Source: Candidatus Sulfuricurvum sp. RIFRC-1
Lineage (GTDB): Bacteria; Campylobacterota; Campylobacteria; Campylobacterales; Sulfurimonadaceae
Direction: 5' to 3'
Length of the DNA: 64,000 nt
NCBI RefSeq assembly: GCF_000310245.1
Contig: NC_020505.1
Span: forward strand, 1,832,001-1,896,000
The stretch's first letter is position 1; every line of letters begins with the position of its first letter. Positions 40,424-48,538 of the stretch are shown here, one piece after another. Made by a program: the position numbers and the translations under genes. The notes beneath the pieces were generated by a model. It was given only the letters and a program-made list of their open reading frames with translations. It was not told where the DNA came from and ran no database searches.

Positions 40424-41392
40424 TTAAACAGCAACCTGTTGTTCATCTGGTTTTGAAACAATTACTAATATACCAGATCCTTCATTTATCCATTGATGGC
40501 ACGAAATGTGTACTTCATTTTTCTCTCCATTTAGATCAACATGATAGTTATGTCCTACATCAAATACATTATGTGTTTTAATTGAAATATCATCGTCGCA
40601 ATATAAAGTAAATTTAAATCCATCAGTAGCTTGTTCGGCTTTAAAAAAAACATTCATCCAATGGTTAAATCCATATTCTATAACACGTAATTCAACATCC
40701 AAATGCTTATATTCTTGAAATTCTTGATCAACTTTTACTTCTGCATATCTTGCTAAATCATTAGTCTTATATTCTAATTCTGAATCGATTATTTTTTTCC
40801 TTTGACCATCAGGCAAATTTATTATAATATCTACTTTCGATACTGTATCTTCTTTCAAAAAGCCGACACTAATATTAGTAAAACCATTTTCACTTGGATA
40901 CAATCTATAAGAATAAATTCCATCCGTGTATACTTTTTTGTTTACAGAATCAAATTTTGCTTTCAAATTAATACTGTAATTACTGCGTACATTCTTTTTT
41001 GAAACATTTAGTGTTTCATCAATATAATAATTATAATAATCTTCAATATTTGAATATTTTTCCATTTCTTCTTCACTTGGTTTCAGGAGGTTGCGTAATG
41101 CCTCCTTTTTTTTATCATTTGACAAATTACTTAAAAAACTCTTCTTAATCACAATTTTTTCGACTATATTTTGCATTTTGTCTTGAAAAGAAATACTTTC
41201 AAATGTATAACTAAATAATGAAGCAATCAACAATGAAATTCCCACTGTTTCAAATGTTTTTACAGTCAAAACTAAATAGACCATTGTTGGTTTTATATTT
41301 TGATTAATCAATAAACTAAGTAAAACCAATAATAAACCAAGCCAAAAATAATTAATAAAAAAAGCTTTAAACATCGTCCAAAATTGTGCCAT
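40424..41392 (-). CDS. Two-transmembrane protein with large cytoplasmic beta-rich domain, unknown
   Basis: The 322-residue product has two membrane helices near the N-terminus (FINYFWLGLLLVLLSLLI and a second around residues 35-60), a charged helical linker (KKEALRNLLKPSEEEMEKY) and a C-terminal half of alternating hydrophobic strands (KVDIIINLPDGQ, VELRVIEYGFNHW, GFKFTLYCDDDI). I recognise no family. Base composition is much more AT-rich than the flanking core genes, which suggests transfer. The layout, two helices plus a cytoplasmic sensor or effector, recalls membrane effectors of phage-defence systems, but no partner enzyme is adjacent; that is speculation. Confidence 0.75.
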   Translation of the reverse strand: MAQFWTMFKAFFINYFWLGLLLVLLSLLINQNIKPTMVYLVLTVKTFETVGISLLIASLFSYTFESISFQDKMQNIVEKIVIKKSFLSNLSNDKKKEALRNLLKPSEEEMEKYSNIEDYYNYYIDETLNVSKKNVRSNYSINLKAKFDSVNKKVYTDGIYSYRLYPSENGFTNISVGFLKEDTVSKVDIIINLPDGQRKKIIDSELEYKTNDLARYAEVKVDQEFQEYKHLDVELRVIEYGFNHWMNVFFKAEQATDGFKFTLYCDDDISIKTHNVFDVGHNYHVDLNGEKNEVHISCHQWINEGSGILVIVSKPDEQQVAV

Positions 41393-41539
41393 ATTATCTT
41401 CTCTCCAATATTTTTAAAATAATATCAAAAACCATATAAAAAAACGATTTTTAAATAAAAAACAGAAAATTATTGACATAGCAATATTTTTTATAATTAT
41501 AATTAAGAACTAAAATTAAGGGGTCAATTAAGCAATTAA

Positions 41540-41968
41540 GGGGTCAGGTGTTCAATCTTCATTTTTACTTAATTGTTCTGTATGGAAAGGATTTTGGAAA
41601 TGGGAAATAGGAAATAGGGGTCAGGTATTCAGTCTTCACTTTATACTTGATTGTTGAATGGGCAATGCGATAGTTTTCTTTTTTTTGAAAGGAGAATAAT
41701 TTGAAGTATTTGGTGGAGGCGTCCACCACCAAACTAAATCGATCTTTACGCCTATTTTAGGAGAACTGCGCAGAGTTTAAAAAATAAATGTACTTAAAAA
41801 TGTACTTATTTTAACGTGCTATAGTTTTTACCTGTTCCAAATAGGCTTGAGCCAATGGCTTAATTACGGAGTCAAACTCAAAACCATGTTGTGACATAGT
41901 GTAGCACAATCTTTTTTGAATTCTCTCCGTAAAGAAATAGGGGTCAGGTATTCAATCTTCACTTTAAA
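41540..41968 (+). repeat. Three direct repeats of GGGGTCAGGTRTTCARTCTTCA
   Basis: Copies at about 41540-41561, 41617-41639 and 41940-41962, with a partial GGGGTCA at 41519. Each is followed by an AT-rich tail containing ACTTTA or ATTTTTAC. They do not sit inside genes. They resemble the dispersed repeats left by small transposons of the REP or IS200 kind, but no transposase is adjacent. Confidence 0.7.
41709..41724 (-). repeat. ssrA-derived attachment repeat, copy 2 (between the two islands)
   Basis: Second exact copy of TTTGGTGGAGGCGTCC. Here the next bases are ACCACCAAA, so TTTGGTGG and CCACCAAA form an inverted repeat around it. It divides the accessory region into a 2.5-kb left and a 1.2-kb right segment. 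Confidence 0.8.
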
Positions 41969-42098
41969 CATACTCAATTGCCGTCACAAAGCGCCCTACT
42001 CTGACACAGTTTAGGCACACCAATCTTTACATTTTGTATCTGTTCTGAACTATGATAAAATACATAAATAATCAGTGTCATTAAAAAAGGATAGTTCT

Positions 42099-42230
42099 AT
42101 GAGCAAACCTCCCTTTTCAGCACAAAAAGCACTTAAAGCAGTGAATGTCTCTCAAATGATTGAGGGGTATAAACCTGTCGATAAAAAAGAAGTGAAGGAT
42201 CAAGTCAAAAAAATCCTTTCTCATAAATGA
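42099..42230 (+). CDS. Small Fic-inhibitor (class I antitoxin-like) protein
   Basis: This 43-residue protein has ATG at 42099 with AAGGA upstream, and its stop overlaps the start of the Fic gene (ATGA). It contains VNVSQMIEGYKP, which fits the (S/T)xxxE(G/N) inhibitory helix motif of Fic antitoxins: Ser18, Glu22, Gly23. In class I Fic systems such as VbhA/VbhT this helix is a separate small protein whose glutamate blocks ATP binding by the Fic enzyme. The rest is lysine-rich and helical (KEVKDQVKKILSHK). The match of motif, size, order and coupling makes the call strong, though it rests on the motif rather than homology. Confidence 0.82.
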   Translation: MSKPPFSAQKALKAVNVSQMIEGYKPVDKKEVKDQVKKILSHK

Positions 42231-42838
42231 AATATTACCCTCCCTCCGATCATATTTACTACAAAGACAGCGATATCCCCATCAACAAACTCGACATTCA
42301 CGACTCTCAACTGATTCACGAACTAGAGCGAGAGCTTCTTTTGCGAAGCTATGAATTTTTCCATACTACCTTAGAAGAAACCACACTCTTTGATAAAAAT
42401 TATTTGATATCGATTCATCGTCATCTATTCGACAAACTGTACACTTGGGCAGGGAAATATCGTACCGTCAATATTTCCAAGGGTTCAAGTATGTTTTGCC
42501 CTTATATGAATTTAGAAAGCTTTTCGAGTGATATTTTCAAACAGCTTAAAAACGAAAATTATCTGCGTGATTTTGAATCACTAATACTGCGTGAAGAATT
42601 TGCAAAACGTTTAGCGTATTATATGTGTGAGCTGATTGTTCTACATCCATTTAATGAGGGTAACGGTCGAGCTTTACGGTTGTTTTTTGACATGATCGCA
42701 ACCTACAATGGGTACGAATACATCGATTATGCGAATACATTGAATGATGACGCTTTTATTACCGCATCCATTGATTGCATGGAAACAAACTGCTCTAAAA
42801 TGGAAGAAATCATTTTGGCTGGATTGGCAAAATCATAA
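42227..42838 (+). CDS. Fic-domain adenylyltransferase, toxin of a class I Fic pair
   Basis: The 203-residue protein has the full Fic motif HPFNEGNGRALR at residues 140-151: catalytic His140, Glu144 for Mg2+ and the two arginines for phosphates. The target-binding flap region is YRTVNISKGSSMFCPY, and LYTWAGKYRT is the common N-terminal core signature. It would transfer AMP from ATP to Ser, Thr or Tyr of a target. No inhibitory SxxxEG is present inside it, consistent with regulation by the upstream 43-residue protein. It ends 36 bp before the tmRNA 3' end. Confidence 0.93.
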   Translation: MKYYPPSDHIYYKDSDIPINKLDIHDSQLIHELERELLLRSYEFFHTTLEETTLFDKNYLISIHRHLFDKLYTWAGKYRTVNISKGSSMFCPYMNLESFSSDIFKQLKNENYLRDFESLILREEFAKRLAYYMCELIVLHPFNEGNGRALRLFFDMIATYNGYEYIDYANTLNDDAFITASIDCMETNCSKMEEIILAGLAKS

Positions 42839-42872
42839 AAATAGTTTGACATAGAGAGAAATAAAAGGGGAG

Positions 42873-42888
42873 TTTGGTGGAGGCGTCC
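42873..42888 (-). repeat. ssrA-derived attachment repeat, copy 3 (native tmRNA 3' end)
   Basis: TTTGGTGGAGGCGTCC at the junction of the accessory region and ssrA. It covers the tmRNA acceptor 3' strand and CCA (from 42875) plus two flanking bases. Integrases of many islands target exactly this part of ssrA. Confidence 0.85.
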
Positions 42889-43246
42889 GGGATTGAACCG
42901 GAGTCCTAAACCAAGGAAGTAAAGGCGTCTACATGCTTAGTAACGTTGTTTGTTTTTCAGATGACTATCACACAACGTGCAAAGCTACGTCATCCAATTC
43001 TCTAAATTCATTCAAGTCCGAGACACTCCAAGAATATAGCTATCGCAGGGGTTATACGCCAAGCCCTCTCGGTGATAGCATAGAGAGGTAGCGCAGTCCT
43101 AAATTAAATTAAACTTACGCTACAGCGTAAGCAGGACGGTAATTAGTGTTGTTTGCGTTTAAGCAAGTGTGAGCCGTATAACGGAGCTGCTCAGTCCGGC
43201 GATGCAACCTAAACCTTCTTGATCCAGTCGAAGCCATGTCGCCCCC
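42875..43246 (-). ncRNA. ssrA: Transfer-messenger RNA
   Basis: The 372-base minus-strand RNA starts GGGGGCGACATGGCTTCGAC and ends with GGTTCAATCCCGGACGCCTCC plus encoded CCA. The ends pair as a 7-bp acceptor stem (GGGGGCG with CGCCTCC, one G-U). The tag frame begins at GCA (43156-43154) and encodes ANNTNYRPAYAVA, then TAA at 43117-43115. It rescues stalled ribosomes with SmpB. The gene appears intact despite insertions at its 3' end. Confidence 0.96.
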
Positions 43247-43271
43247 ACGTGGTAACCGAAGTTATAAGCGC

Positions 43272-43277
43272 ATTATA
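43272..43277 (-). promoter_or_regulatory. Likely ssrA -10 box
   Basis: Minus-strand TATAAT about 26 bases before the mature tmRNA 5' end. The -35 position (GTATTC at 17 bases) is a weak match. Confidence 0.5.
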
Positions 43278-43304
43278 CCCAAAGGTGCGTAAATGAATAC
43301 GTAG

Positions 43305-44213
43305 TTACTGAAAGGTGATAATGAAACCGATCTCACGATCACCATAGAGGATCGAATCGGTCGGTTCCCCCGTAAGATGATGGGGAATCACACGAAACTG
43401 CGGATACGTCTGAATGCTCATGGTGACGTCTAGATCAATCCTGAAAAACAGAAGAGTATCTTTCAACCCATCGGCAATACTTCCCAGCGGATCGAGGAAA
43501 AAATAGCTGATATTTCCCAGACTTTTTGACCCGAAAACGACTCCCCCCTGCTGATCCAGTTTCCCCTCGAGCATAAACATCCCCTCTCCGAACAAAGAAC
43601 CGACCAGCGGGGTAAAAATCAAATCTTGAATCGACGGAACCTCAGCAAAGGCCTCATACCCGTATTCCCAGAAAAAGGTGGACATCAACGTGGAAAATGC
43701 CGCCGATTCACCGATCGTAAATCCGTCATTTCGGGCTAAGGTATAGTAGTATGCACCCGCAACCGGATGGCCGATATAGTTGATAACCCAGCTGTCATTA
43801 TCCCAAACGGGCTTGGTACTGACATGATCTTTCCATCGCTGAGATAGCGATTTTTCTTCGAGTTTCGCGGCATTCCAGTTGGTAATATCTTCGGGCAAGA
43901 AAGCCAAAATACCGATGGATGAAAGCATTACAACTTGCAAGTAGACCGAGTCTTCAACCACTTCTCGATAGCGATAGGGCAGCGCTTCATTGACATTCAT
44001 AGCGGTCGGAAGGTAATCTTTGATATCATCGTCTATAGGCCCGATAACCGTAAAATTATTCTCCTGAACCGTCATTGGATCAGGAGAAACCTCCAATGCT
44101 CGTAATGTGTTGTCGGATTGCGGAGGTAGTTGCGTGAGCGTATCATAAAGCGTATTATCGGCAAAAGTGTTTATCGTCACCAAGAGTAAAAAGAGAATCC
44201 GATAACGCATCAT
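43305..44213 (-). CDS. DUF3943 domain envelope protein
   Basis: The 302-residue protein has a signal peptide (MRYRILFLLLVTINTFA) and a DUF3943 region at about residues 120-245, with WVINYIGHPVAGAYYYTLAR, FFWEYGYEAFAEVPSIQDL and TPLVGSLFGE. The C-terminus is strand-rich and ends FIITFQ, which suggests an outer-membrane location. Function unknown. It stands between ssrA and trpA; the gap to trpA is 24 bp, so the two may be co-transcribed. Confidence 0.85.
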   Translation of the reverse strand: MMRYRILFLLLVTINTFADNTLYDTLTQLPPQSDNTLRALEVSPDPMTVQENNFTVIGPIDDDIKDYLPTAMNVNEALPYRYREVVEDSVYLQVVMLSSIGILAFLPEDITNWNAAKLEEKSLSQRWKDHVSTKPVWDNDSWVINYIGHPVAGAYYYTLARNDGFTIGESAAFSTLMSTFFWEYGYEAFAEVPSIQDLIFTPLVGSLFGEGMFMLEGKLDQQGGVVFGSKSLGNISYFFLDPLGSIADGLKDTLLFFRIDLDVTMSIQTYPQFRVIPHHLTGEPTDSILYGDREIGFIITFQ

Positions 44214-44237
44214 TTTTTTACAAATGCCGCATACGCT

Positions 44238-44978
44238 CTAACTATTAATCAATGATTTGATGTTGCGAGTAATGTCACAGCATTTAGCGATTTTTTGCGT
44301 GTTAGAGAGGCTATCATCCAAAAGGACATTCACGATTGCCGAACCGACGATAACACCATCCGCCCCCTGCACTTTTTCTCGCGCGCTCTGTTCATTCACC
44401 CCAAATCCGACATACACCGGAGTCTGGGTATGACGTTTGATCATCTCGAGTACCGGAGCCAAATCTTCCGCTTTTCCGCTTCCGGTAATCCCTGCATAGG
44501 CGACGAGATAAATAAATTTGCGCGCTTGCGCCGTAATAAGTGCAATACGTTCTTCACCGTCGGTCGGAGCGACAAAAGTGATATTCGCCAATCCACGGTT
44601 CTCAAACAGTGTGTGATACGCTTTTGCTTCCTCATACGGGACATCGGGAATAATCAAACCGTTTACCCCGATACTTTTGGCCGTATCGAGTAATTTTTCC
44701 ATACCGTATTGGTAAAACGGGTTAAAATATCCCATCCACAAAGTATCGATTTTAGGGGCTATGCTAGCGGAAATATCTAAAAGGTCGGCAAAACGAAAAC
44801 CTGCTTCAAGAGCACGCTGATTTGCCGCTTCGATGACCGGACCATCGGCAACGGGGTCAGAGAACGGAACTCCGAGTTCTAAAGTATCGACACCGTTTTC
44901 ACCGAGTGCTAACGCCAAATCTACGGTAAAATTTTTATCAGGATAACCTGCGGTAATGTAGGCTACGAGTTGCTTCAC
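44238..44978 (-). CDS. trpA: Tryptophan synthase alpha chain
   Basis: The 246-residue TIM-barrel enzyme cleaves indole-3-glycerol phosphate to indole. ELGVPFSDPVADGPVIE contains the catalytic aspartate region, and GLIIPDVPYEE and VGFGVNEQ are typical. It is not next to trpB or other trp genes here. Its start overlaps the end of the upstream Hpt-like gene by 4 bp. Confidence 0.95.
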   Translation of the reverse strand: MKQLVAYITAGYPDKNFTVDLALALGENGVDTLELGVPFSDPVADGPVIEAANQRALEAGFRFADLLDISASIAPKIDTLWMGYFNPFYQYGMEKLLDTAKSIGVNGLIIPDVPYEEAKAYHTLFENRGLANITFVAPTDGEERIALITAQARKFIYLVAYAGITGSGKAEDLAPVLEMIKRHTQTPVYVGFGVNEQSAREKVQGADGVIVGSAIVNVLLDDSLSNTQKIAKCCDITRNIKSLINS

Positions 44979-45379
44979 GCTTTCTCCATATCGGGTAAAA
45001 TTAAAAGGGAAAAATGGATTTTAGTGAGTTCATTATCCATTTTGAAATCTTCTTGCCACTGCAAAAACATGTCCGAAACACTGATGAGCCAGTTGATGGT
45101 CTCTTCATTGACAACCTTATCGCTGGTTCTAAGTTGTTCAAGGGCATCTTCGACAAATGTTGAGAGACGAACCATCGGCTGAATCTGCAAATAGCCTGAA
45201 GCTGATTTGATATTATGGAAAATACGGAATAGCTCTTCGATACTGCGATGGTAACGTTCACTGTTTCCCAAATCAATAATCAAAGATTCCATAACTTCGG
45301 ACATCATTGCGTAATGATCTAAAAATTCGTCAATGATTTCGAAGTCGAAATTGGCTTCCAGAGCACTCCGTATCCCCAT
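44975..45379 (-). CDS. Hpt-domain histidine phosphotransfer-like protein
   Basis: The 134-residue all-helical protein contains FRIFHNIKSASGYLQI, the Hpt signature with His55 as the phosphorylation site and the small residues after it that pack against the response regulator. The upstream helix FEIIDEFLDHYAMMSEVM and the downstream VRLSTFVEDALEQLR complete the four-helix bundle. There is no kinase or receiver domain in the same gene. It overlaps trpA, an unusual pairing of a signalling protein with a biosynthetic enzyme. Confidence 0.78.
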   Translation of the reverse strand: MGIRSALEANFDFEIIDEFLDHYAMMSEVMESLIIDLGNSERYHRSIEELFRIFHNIKSASGYLQIQPMVRLSTFVEDALEQLRTSDKVVNEETINWLISVSDMFLQWQEDFKMDNELTKIHFSLLILPDMEKA

Positions 45380-45504
45380 AATGAACTCTCCTATAATGGG
45401 TGAATTATATCGAGCTTTTGATTAATCCCGTATCGTAAAATGCCATGCAATAACTTTGAGAGGGAAATTTTGGGTAAACTACGCCTATATTATTAATAAA
45501 ACGT

Positions 45505-45570
45505 AAGTGGAGCAAAGCCCCACTTGACTACGCTTGCCGCTGTGGCACTAAAGCTTGCCTCAAATGAGGC
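45505..45570 (+). other. Two tandem hairpins upstream of panB
   Basis: AAGTGGAGCAAAGCCCCACTT (45505-45525) is a 9-bp stem with one mismatch and AAA loop. GCCTCAAATGAGGC (45557-45570) is a 6-bp perfect stem. Both precede the panB ribosome site. Role unknown; neither ends in a T-run. Confidence 0.4.
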
Positions 45571-45602
45571 AGATGTTTACAAAGATAGAGGATATTTTTA
45601 GT

Positions 45603-46391
45603 ATGAAAAAACTGACAATCGGTTCAATTCAAAAACGCAAAGGGTCGCTTCCGCTCGTCATGATCACGGCGTACGATGCCCTTTTTGCCCGTCTTTTTAG
45701 CGAAAGTGCTGATATTCTCCTCGTCGGTGACAGCCTCAATATGAGCTTTGGCGGCAATAGCGATACCCTCAGCAGTACCATGGATCAAATGATTTATCAT
45801 ACCAATGCGGTCTGCAAAGGGGCACCCAATACGTTTGTCATCACCGATATGCCTTTTGGAGCCTATACCGATGAAAAGAGCGCTTTAGAGAATGCGATAC
45901 GTGTTTATCGTGAAACCCCATCCGATGCGGTCAAAATCGAGGGGGGGGCGGATAAAGCCCATCTGGTACACCATCTCACGGCAAACGGAATTGCCGTCTG
46001 CGGACACATCGGATTACTCCCTCAAGCGTTTCGTGCCGAGGGAGGGTATAAAGTCAAAGGTAAAACCGAAGCAGAAGCCCTCTCTCTGATCGCCGATGCC
46101 CAAGCGATTGAACAAGCCGGTGCTTTTATCCTCGTCATCGAAGGGGTTAAAGCCGACGTCGCAACACGTGTCGCTCAAAGTATCTCTATTCCCGTTATCG
46201 GAATCGGTGCGGGTAACGGCGTGGACGGACAGGTTCTTGTGTTCTCTGATATGCTCGGACTCTATGAGCCGTTTGTCCCAAAATTCGTTAAACAATACAT
46301 GAGCGGTGCCGCTTCGGTCAAAGATGCAGTAAAAGCCTATGCCGATGAAGTTCAAACCCGTTCATTCCCCGATGAAAATTATGTTTACTAG
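45603..46391 (+). CDS. panB: 3-methyl-2-oxobutanoate hydroxymethyltransferase
   Basis: The 262-residue enzyme adds a hydroxymethyl group from methylene-tetrahydrofolate to ketoisovalerate, the first step to pantothenate. [42 protein letters not shown] and [18 protein letters not shown] are the family blocks. The start is ATG 45603 ([13 protein letters not shown]) with AGAGGA upstream rather than 16 codons earlier. ruvB follows 11 bp later. Confidence 0.96.
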   Translation: MKKLTIGSIQKRKGSLPLVMITAYDALFARLFSESADILLVGDSLNMSFGGNSDTLSSTMDQMIYHTNAVCKGAPNTFVITDMPFGAYTDEKSALENAIRVYRETPSDAVKIEGGADKAHLVHHLTANGIAVCGHIGLLPQAFRAEGGYKVKGKTEAEALSLIADAQAIEQAGAFILVIEGVKADVATRVAQSISIPVIGIGAGNGVDGQVLVFSDMLGLYEPFVPKFVKQYMSGAASVKDAVKAYADEVQTRSFPDENYVY

Positions 46392-46402
46392 GATCCGATA
46401 AC

Positions 46403-47410
46403 GTGGAACGTATTGTAGAGATTGAAAAATTTAATGCCGAAGAGGTCACTGAGACTTCGTTGCGCCCCAGCGCATGGGACGATTATATCGGACAAGAACA
46501 GATCAAAAAAAATCTGGGGGTCTTTATCGAAGCGAGTTCAAAACGCCGAGAAGCTCTCGATCACGTCCTTTTTTACGGACCTCCCGGTTTGGGGAAAACG
46601 ACCCTCGCCCTCATTATCGCCAACGAAATGGGAAGCAACATCAAAGTCACCGCCGCTCCGATGATCGAAAAAAGCGGTGATCTCGCCGCTATCCTCACGA
46701 ACCTCGAAGAAGGGGACATCCTCTTTATCGACGAAATCCACCGTCTCTCGCCAGCCGTCGAAGAGATCCTCTATCCTTCGATGGAGGATTTTCGTCTCGA
46801 CATCATCATCGGTAGCGGTCCGGCGGCACAAACGGTCAAAATCGATCTCCCCCGCTTTACCCTCATCGGTGCGACTACCCGTGCGGGGATGCTCTCAAAC
46901 CCTTTGCGCGATCGCTTCGGGATGAACTTTCGGATGCAGTTTTATACCCCTGATGAGCTATGCAGTATCATCACCCAAGCCGCCACAAAATTGGGCAAAA
47001 GCATCGACAAAGAGGCAGCGCACGAAATCGCCAAACGCTCACGCGGAACCCCCCGTATCGCTTTGCGCCTCCTCAAGCGGGTTCGTGACTTCGCCGATGT
47101 TGCCAATGAAAACACTATCTTGCACCAACGCTCCCGTTATGCTCTCGATCAACTCGGGATCAATGCCAACGGATTCGATGAGATGGATATACGCCTCCTC
47201 AAATTCCTGATGGAAGCCAAAGGGCGCGCTATGGGTCTCTCCACTATCGCAGCGGCACTGAGTGAAGACGAGGGGACAATCGAAGATGTACTCGAGCCCT
47301 ATCTGCTGGCTAACGGTTATTTGGAACGGACAGCGCGCGGACGGGTTGCCACACCCAAGACCTATGAACTGCTCAAATTCGGAATACCGCAAAACGGGCT
47401 GTTTGAATAA
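46403..47410 (+). CDS. ruvB: Holliday junction branch migration helicase RuvB
   Basis: The 335-residue AAA+ motor drives Holliday junction migration with Ruv[17 protein letters not shown], Walker [12 protein letters not shown], Walker [12 protein letters not shown], sensor GATTRAGML, arginine finger LRDRFG and the winged-helix C-terminus with [14 protein letters not shown] are all present. Translation starts with GTG. ruvA and ruvC are not in the window. Confidence 0.97.
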   Translation: MERIVEIEKFNAEEVTETSLRPSAWDDYIGQEQIKKNLGVFIEASSKRREALDHVLFYGPPGLGKTTLALIIANEMGSNIKVTAAPMIEKSGDLAAILTNLEEGDILFIDEIHRLSPAVEEILYPSMEDFRLDIIIGSGPAAQTVKIDLPRFTLIGATTRAGMLSNPLRDRFGMNFRMQFYTPDELCSIITQAATKLGKSIDKEAAHEIAKRSRGTPRIALRLLKRVRDFADVANENTILHQRSRYALDQLGINANGFDEMDIRLLKFLMEAKGRAMGLSTIAAALSEDEGTIEDVLEPYLLANGYLERTARGRVATPKTYELLKFGIPQNGLFE

Positions 47411-47418
47411 GGAATAAT

Positions 47419-48456
47419 GTGAAAAAAGAGCACTTTACCCTCGTACTGCTATTGATTGTTTCCTACGGAATATACATTTTATATAAGCCGTTTTGGATGA
47501 GTATCGTCGTTGCTTCGCTTTTGGCAATATCTACCCACCATATTCAAATGGGGTTTTTTAATCTGACCAAAAACCGTTTTTGGGCTTCCGCCCTCTCTAC
47601 CCTTATGTTAGGGTTGCTTTTCTTCGCACCGTTAGGATATTTTTTATTTCATATCTCGCTCATGATGCAAAACCTTGATCCGATGATCATGAACACCATA
47701 GAGACAAAAATCCATACTTGGATAACCCATCTACCGCCTTACCTCTCCCGTTTCGAAGCAAAAATAGAGGCCTCGTTAGTCAAATTTGATCCTACCGCAT
47801 TCTCTCAGCACATCATCGCCTACGCTTCTGAGATCGGGAGTTTTGCGATGTCGTTTCTCTCGGGGACCCTTTTTATCTTGATCTTTTATTTTATCGCCCA
47901 TTACTATGGACGGGAGATTTTTGAGTTTTTCAAACGTTCCGCCCATTTTCCGCAACAAGAGAGCACCCTTATCATGTTTGAGATGCGTTCCTCCATGAGT
48001 GTCGTTTTCTACTCTATTATTGCCACTGCCGTATTTGAAGGAGCCTTGTTTGGTCTCGCGATCGAATACATGGGATATAACGGTCTGCTTTTCGGAATTA
48101 TGTATGGCTTTGCATCCTTGATCCCTGTTGTCGGAGGGGTAGTGATGTGGCTTCCCTTTACCCTGTTTGAACTCTCTTTGGGAAATACGGAAAATGCCCT
48201 GTTTATCGCGCTCTATACGATTATTGTTATCTCAGTCGTTGCCGATACCTTTATCAAACCGGTCATTATCAAAATCATCAACCAAAAATTGATCAAGCCC
48301 CAAGAGAAAATCAACGAACTCATTATCTTTTTCGCCATCATTGCCGGACTCGCAACTTTCGGCTTTTGGGGGATGATTATCGGTCCGGCCATCACGGTTC
48401 TTTTTTTAACGTTGATGAAAATCACCGAAGCTCAAAGCGAAGAGATTATTCATTAA
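47419..48456 (+). CDS. AI-2E family transporter (PerM-like permease)
   Basis: The 345-residue protein has about eight hydrophobic segments. The AI-2E signature appears in YGFASLIPVVGGVVMWLPF and in the C-terminal ATFGFWGMIIGPAITVLFL. Members export diverse small molecules or act as Na+/H+ antiporters; an autoinducer-2 role cannot be assumed. Translation starts at GTG 47419 with AAGGA upstream, 9 bp after ruvB, so it is probably co-transcribed with it. Confidence 0.9.
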   Translation: MKKEHFTLVLLLIVSYGIYILYKPFWMSIVVASLLAISTHHIQMGFFNLTKNRFWASALSTLMLGLLFFAPLGYFLFHISLMMQNLDPMIMNTIETKIHTWITHLPPYLSRFEAKIEASLVKFDPTAFSQHIIAYASEIGSFAMSFLSGTLFILIFYFIAHYYGREIFEFFKRSAHFPQQESTLIMFEMRSSMSVVFYSIIATAVFEGALFGLAIEYMGYNGLLFGIMYGFASLIPVVGGVVMWLPFTLFELSLGNTENALFIALYTIIVISVVADTFIKPVIIKIINQKLIKPQEKINELIIFFAIIAGLATFGFWGMIIGPAITVLFLTLMKITEAQSEEIIH

Positions 48457-48538
48457 TACTGTTAATACACGATTGATGCTGTATTAGTCATTCTGCTCTA
48501 TGATGTTAGAGTTAAATACCACAACACGGAGAAAAGCC

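Larger units (their letters stand above)
41393..42098. other. Gene-poor stretch with three dispersed repeats and an ssrA-derived repeat
   Basis: No credible gene. It contains three copies of GGGGTCAGGTATTCAATCTT or close variants, the second attachment repeat at 41709-41724, AT-rich sequence next to the membrane protein, and the upstream region of the small Fic-inhibitor gene. Confidence 0.7.

Noticed and set aside
40424-41392. Calling the two-transmembrane protein a CBASS effector
   Set aside because: No cyclic-nucleotide synthase or sensor is adjacent and the soluble domain is not recognisable as a known effector fold.
41393-41500. AT-rich stretch next to the membrane protein as an origin
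   Set aside because: No iterons, DnaA-box cluster or replication gene is nearby.
45485-45602. Open frame through the hairpins upstream of panB
   Set aside because: It has no start codon with a ribosome site and the hairpins explain the sequence better.
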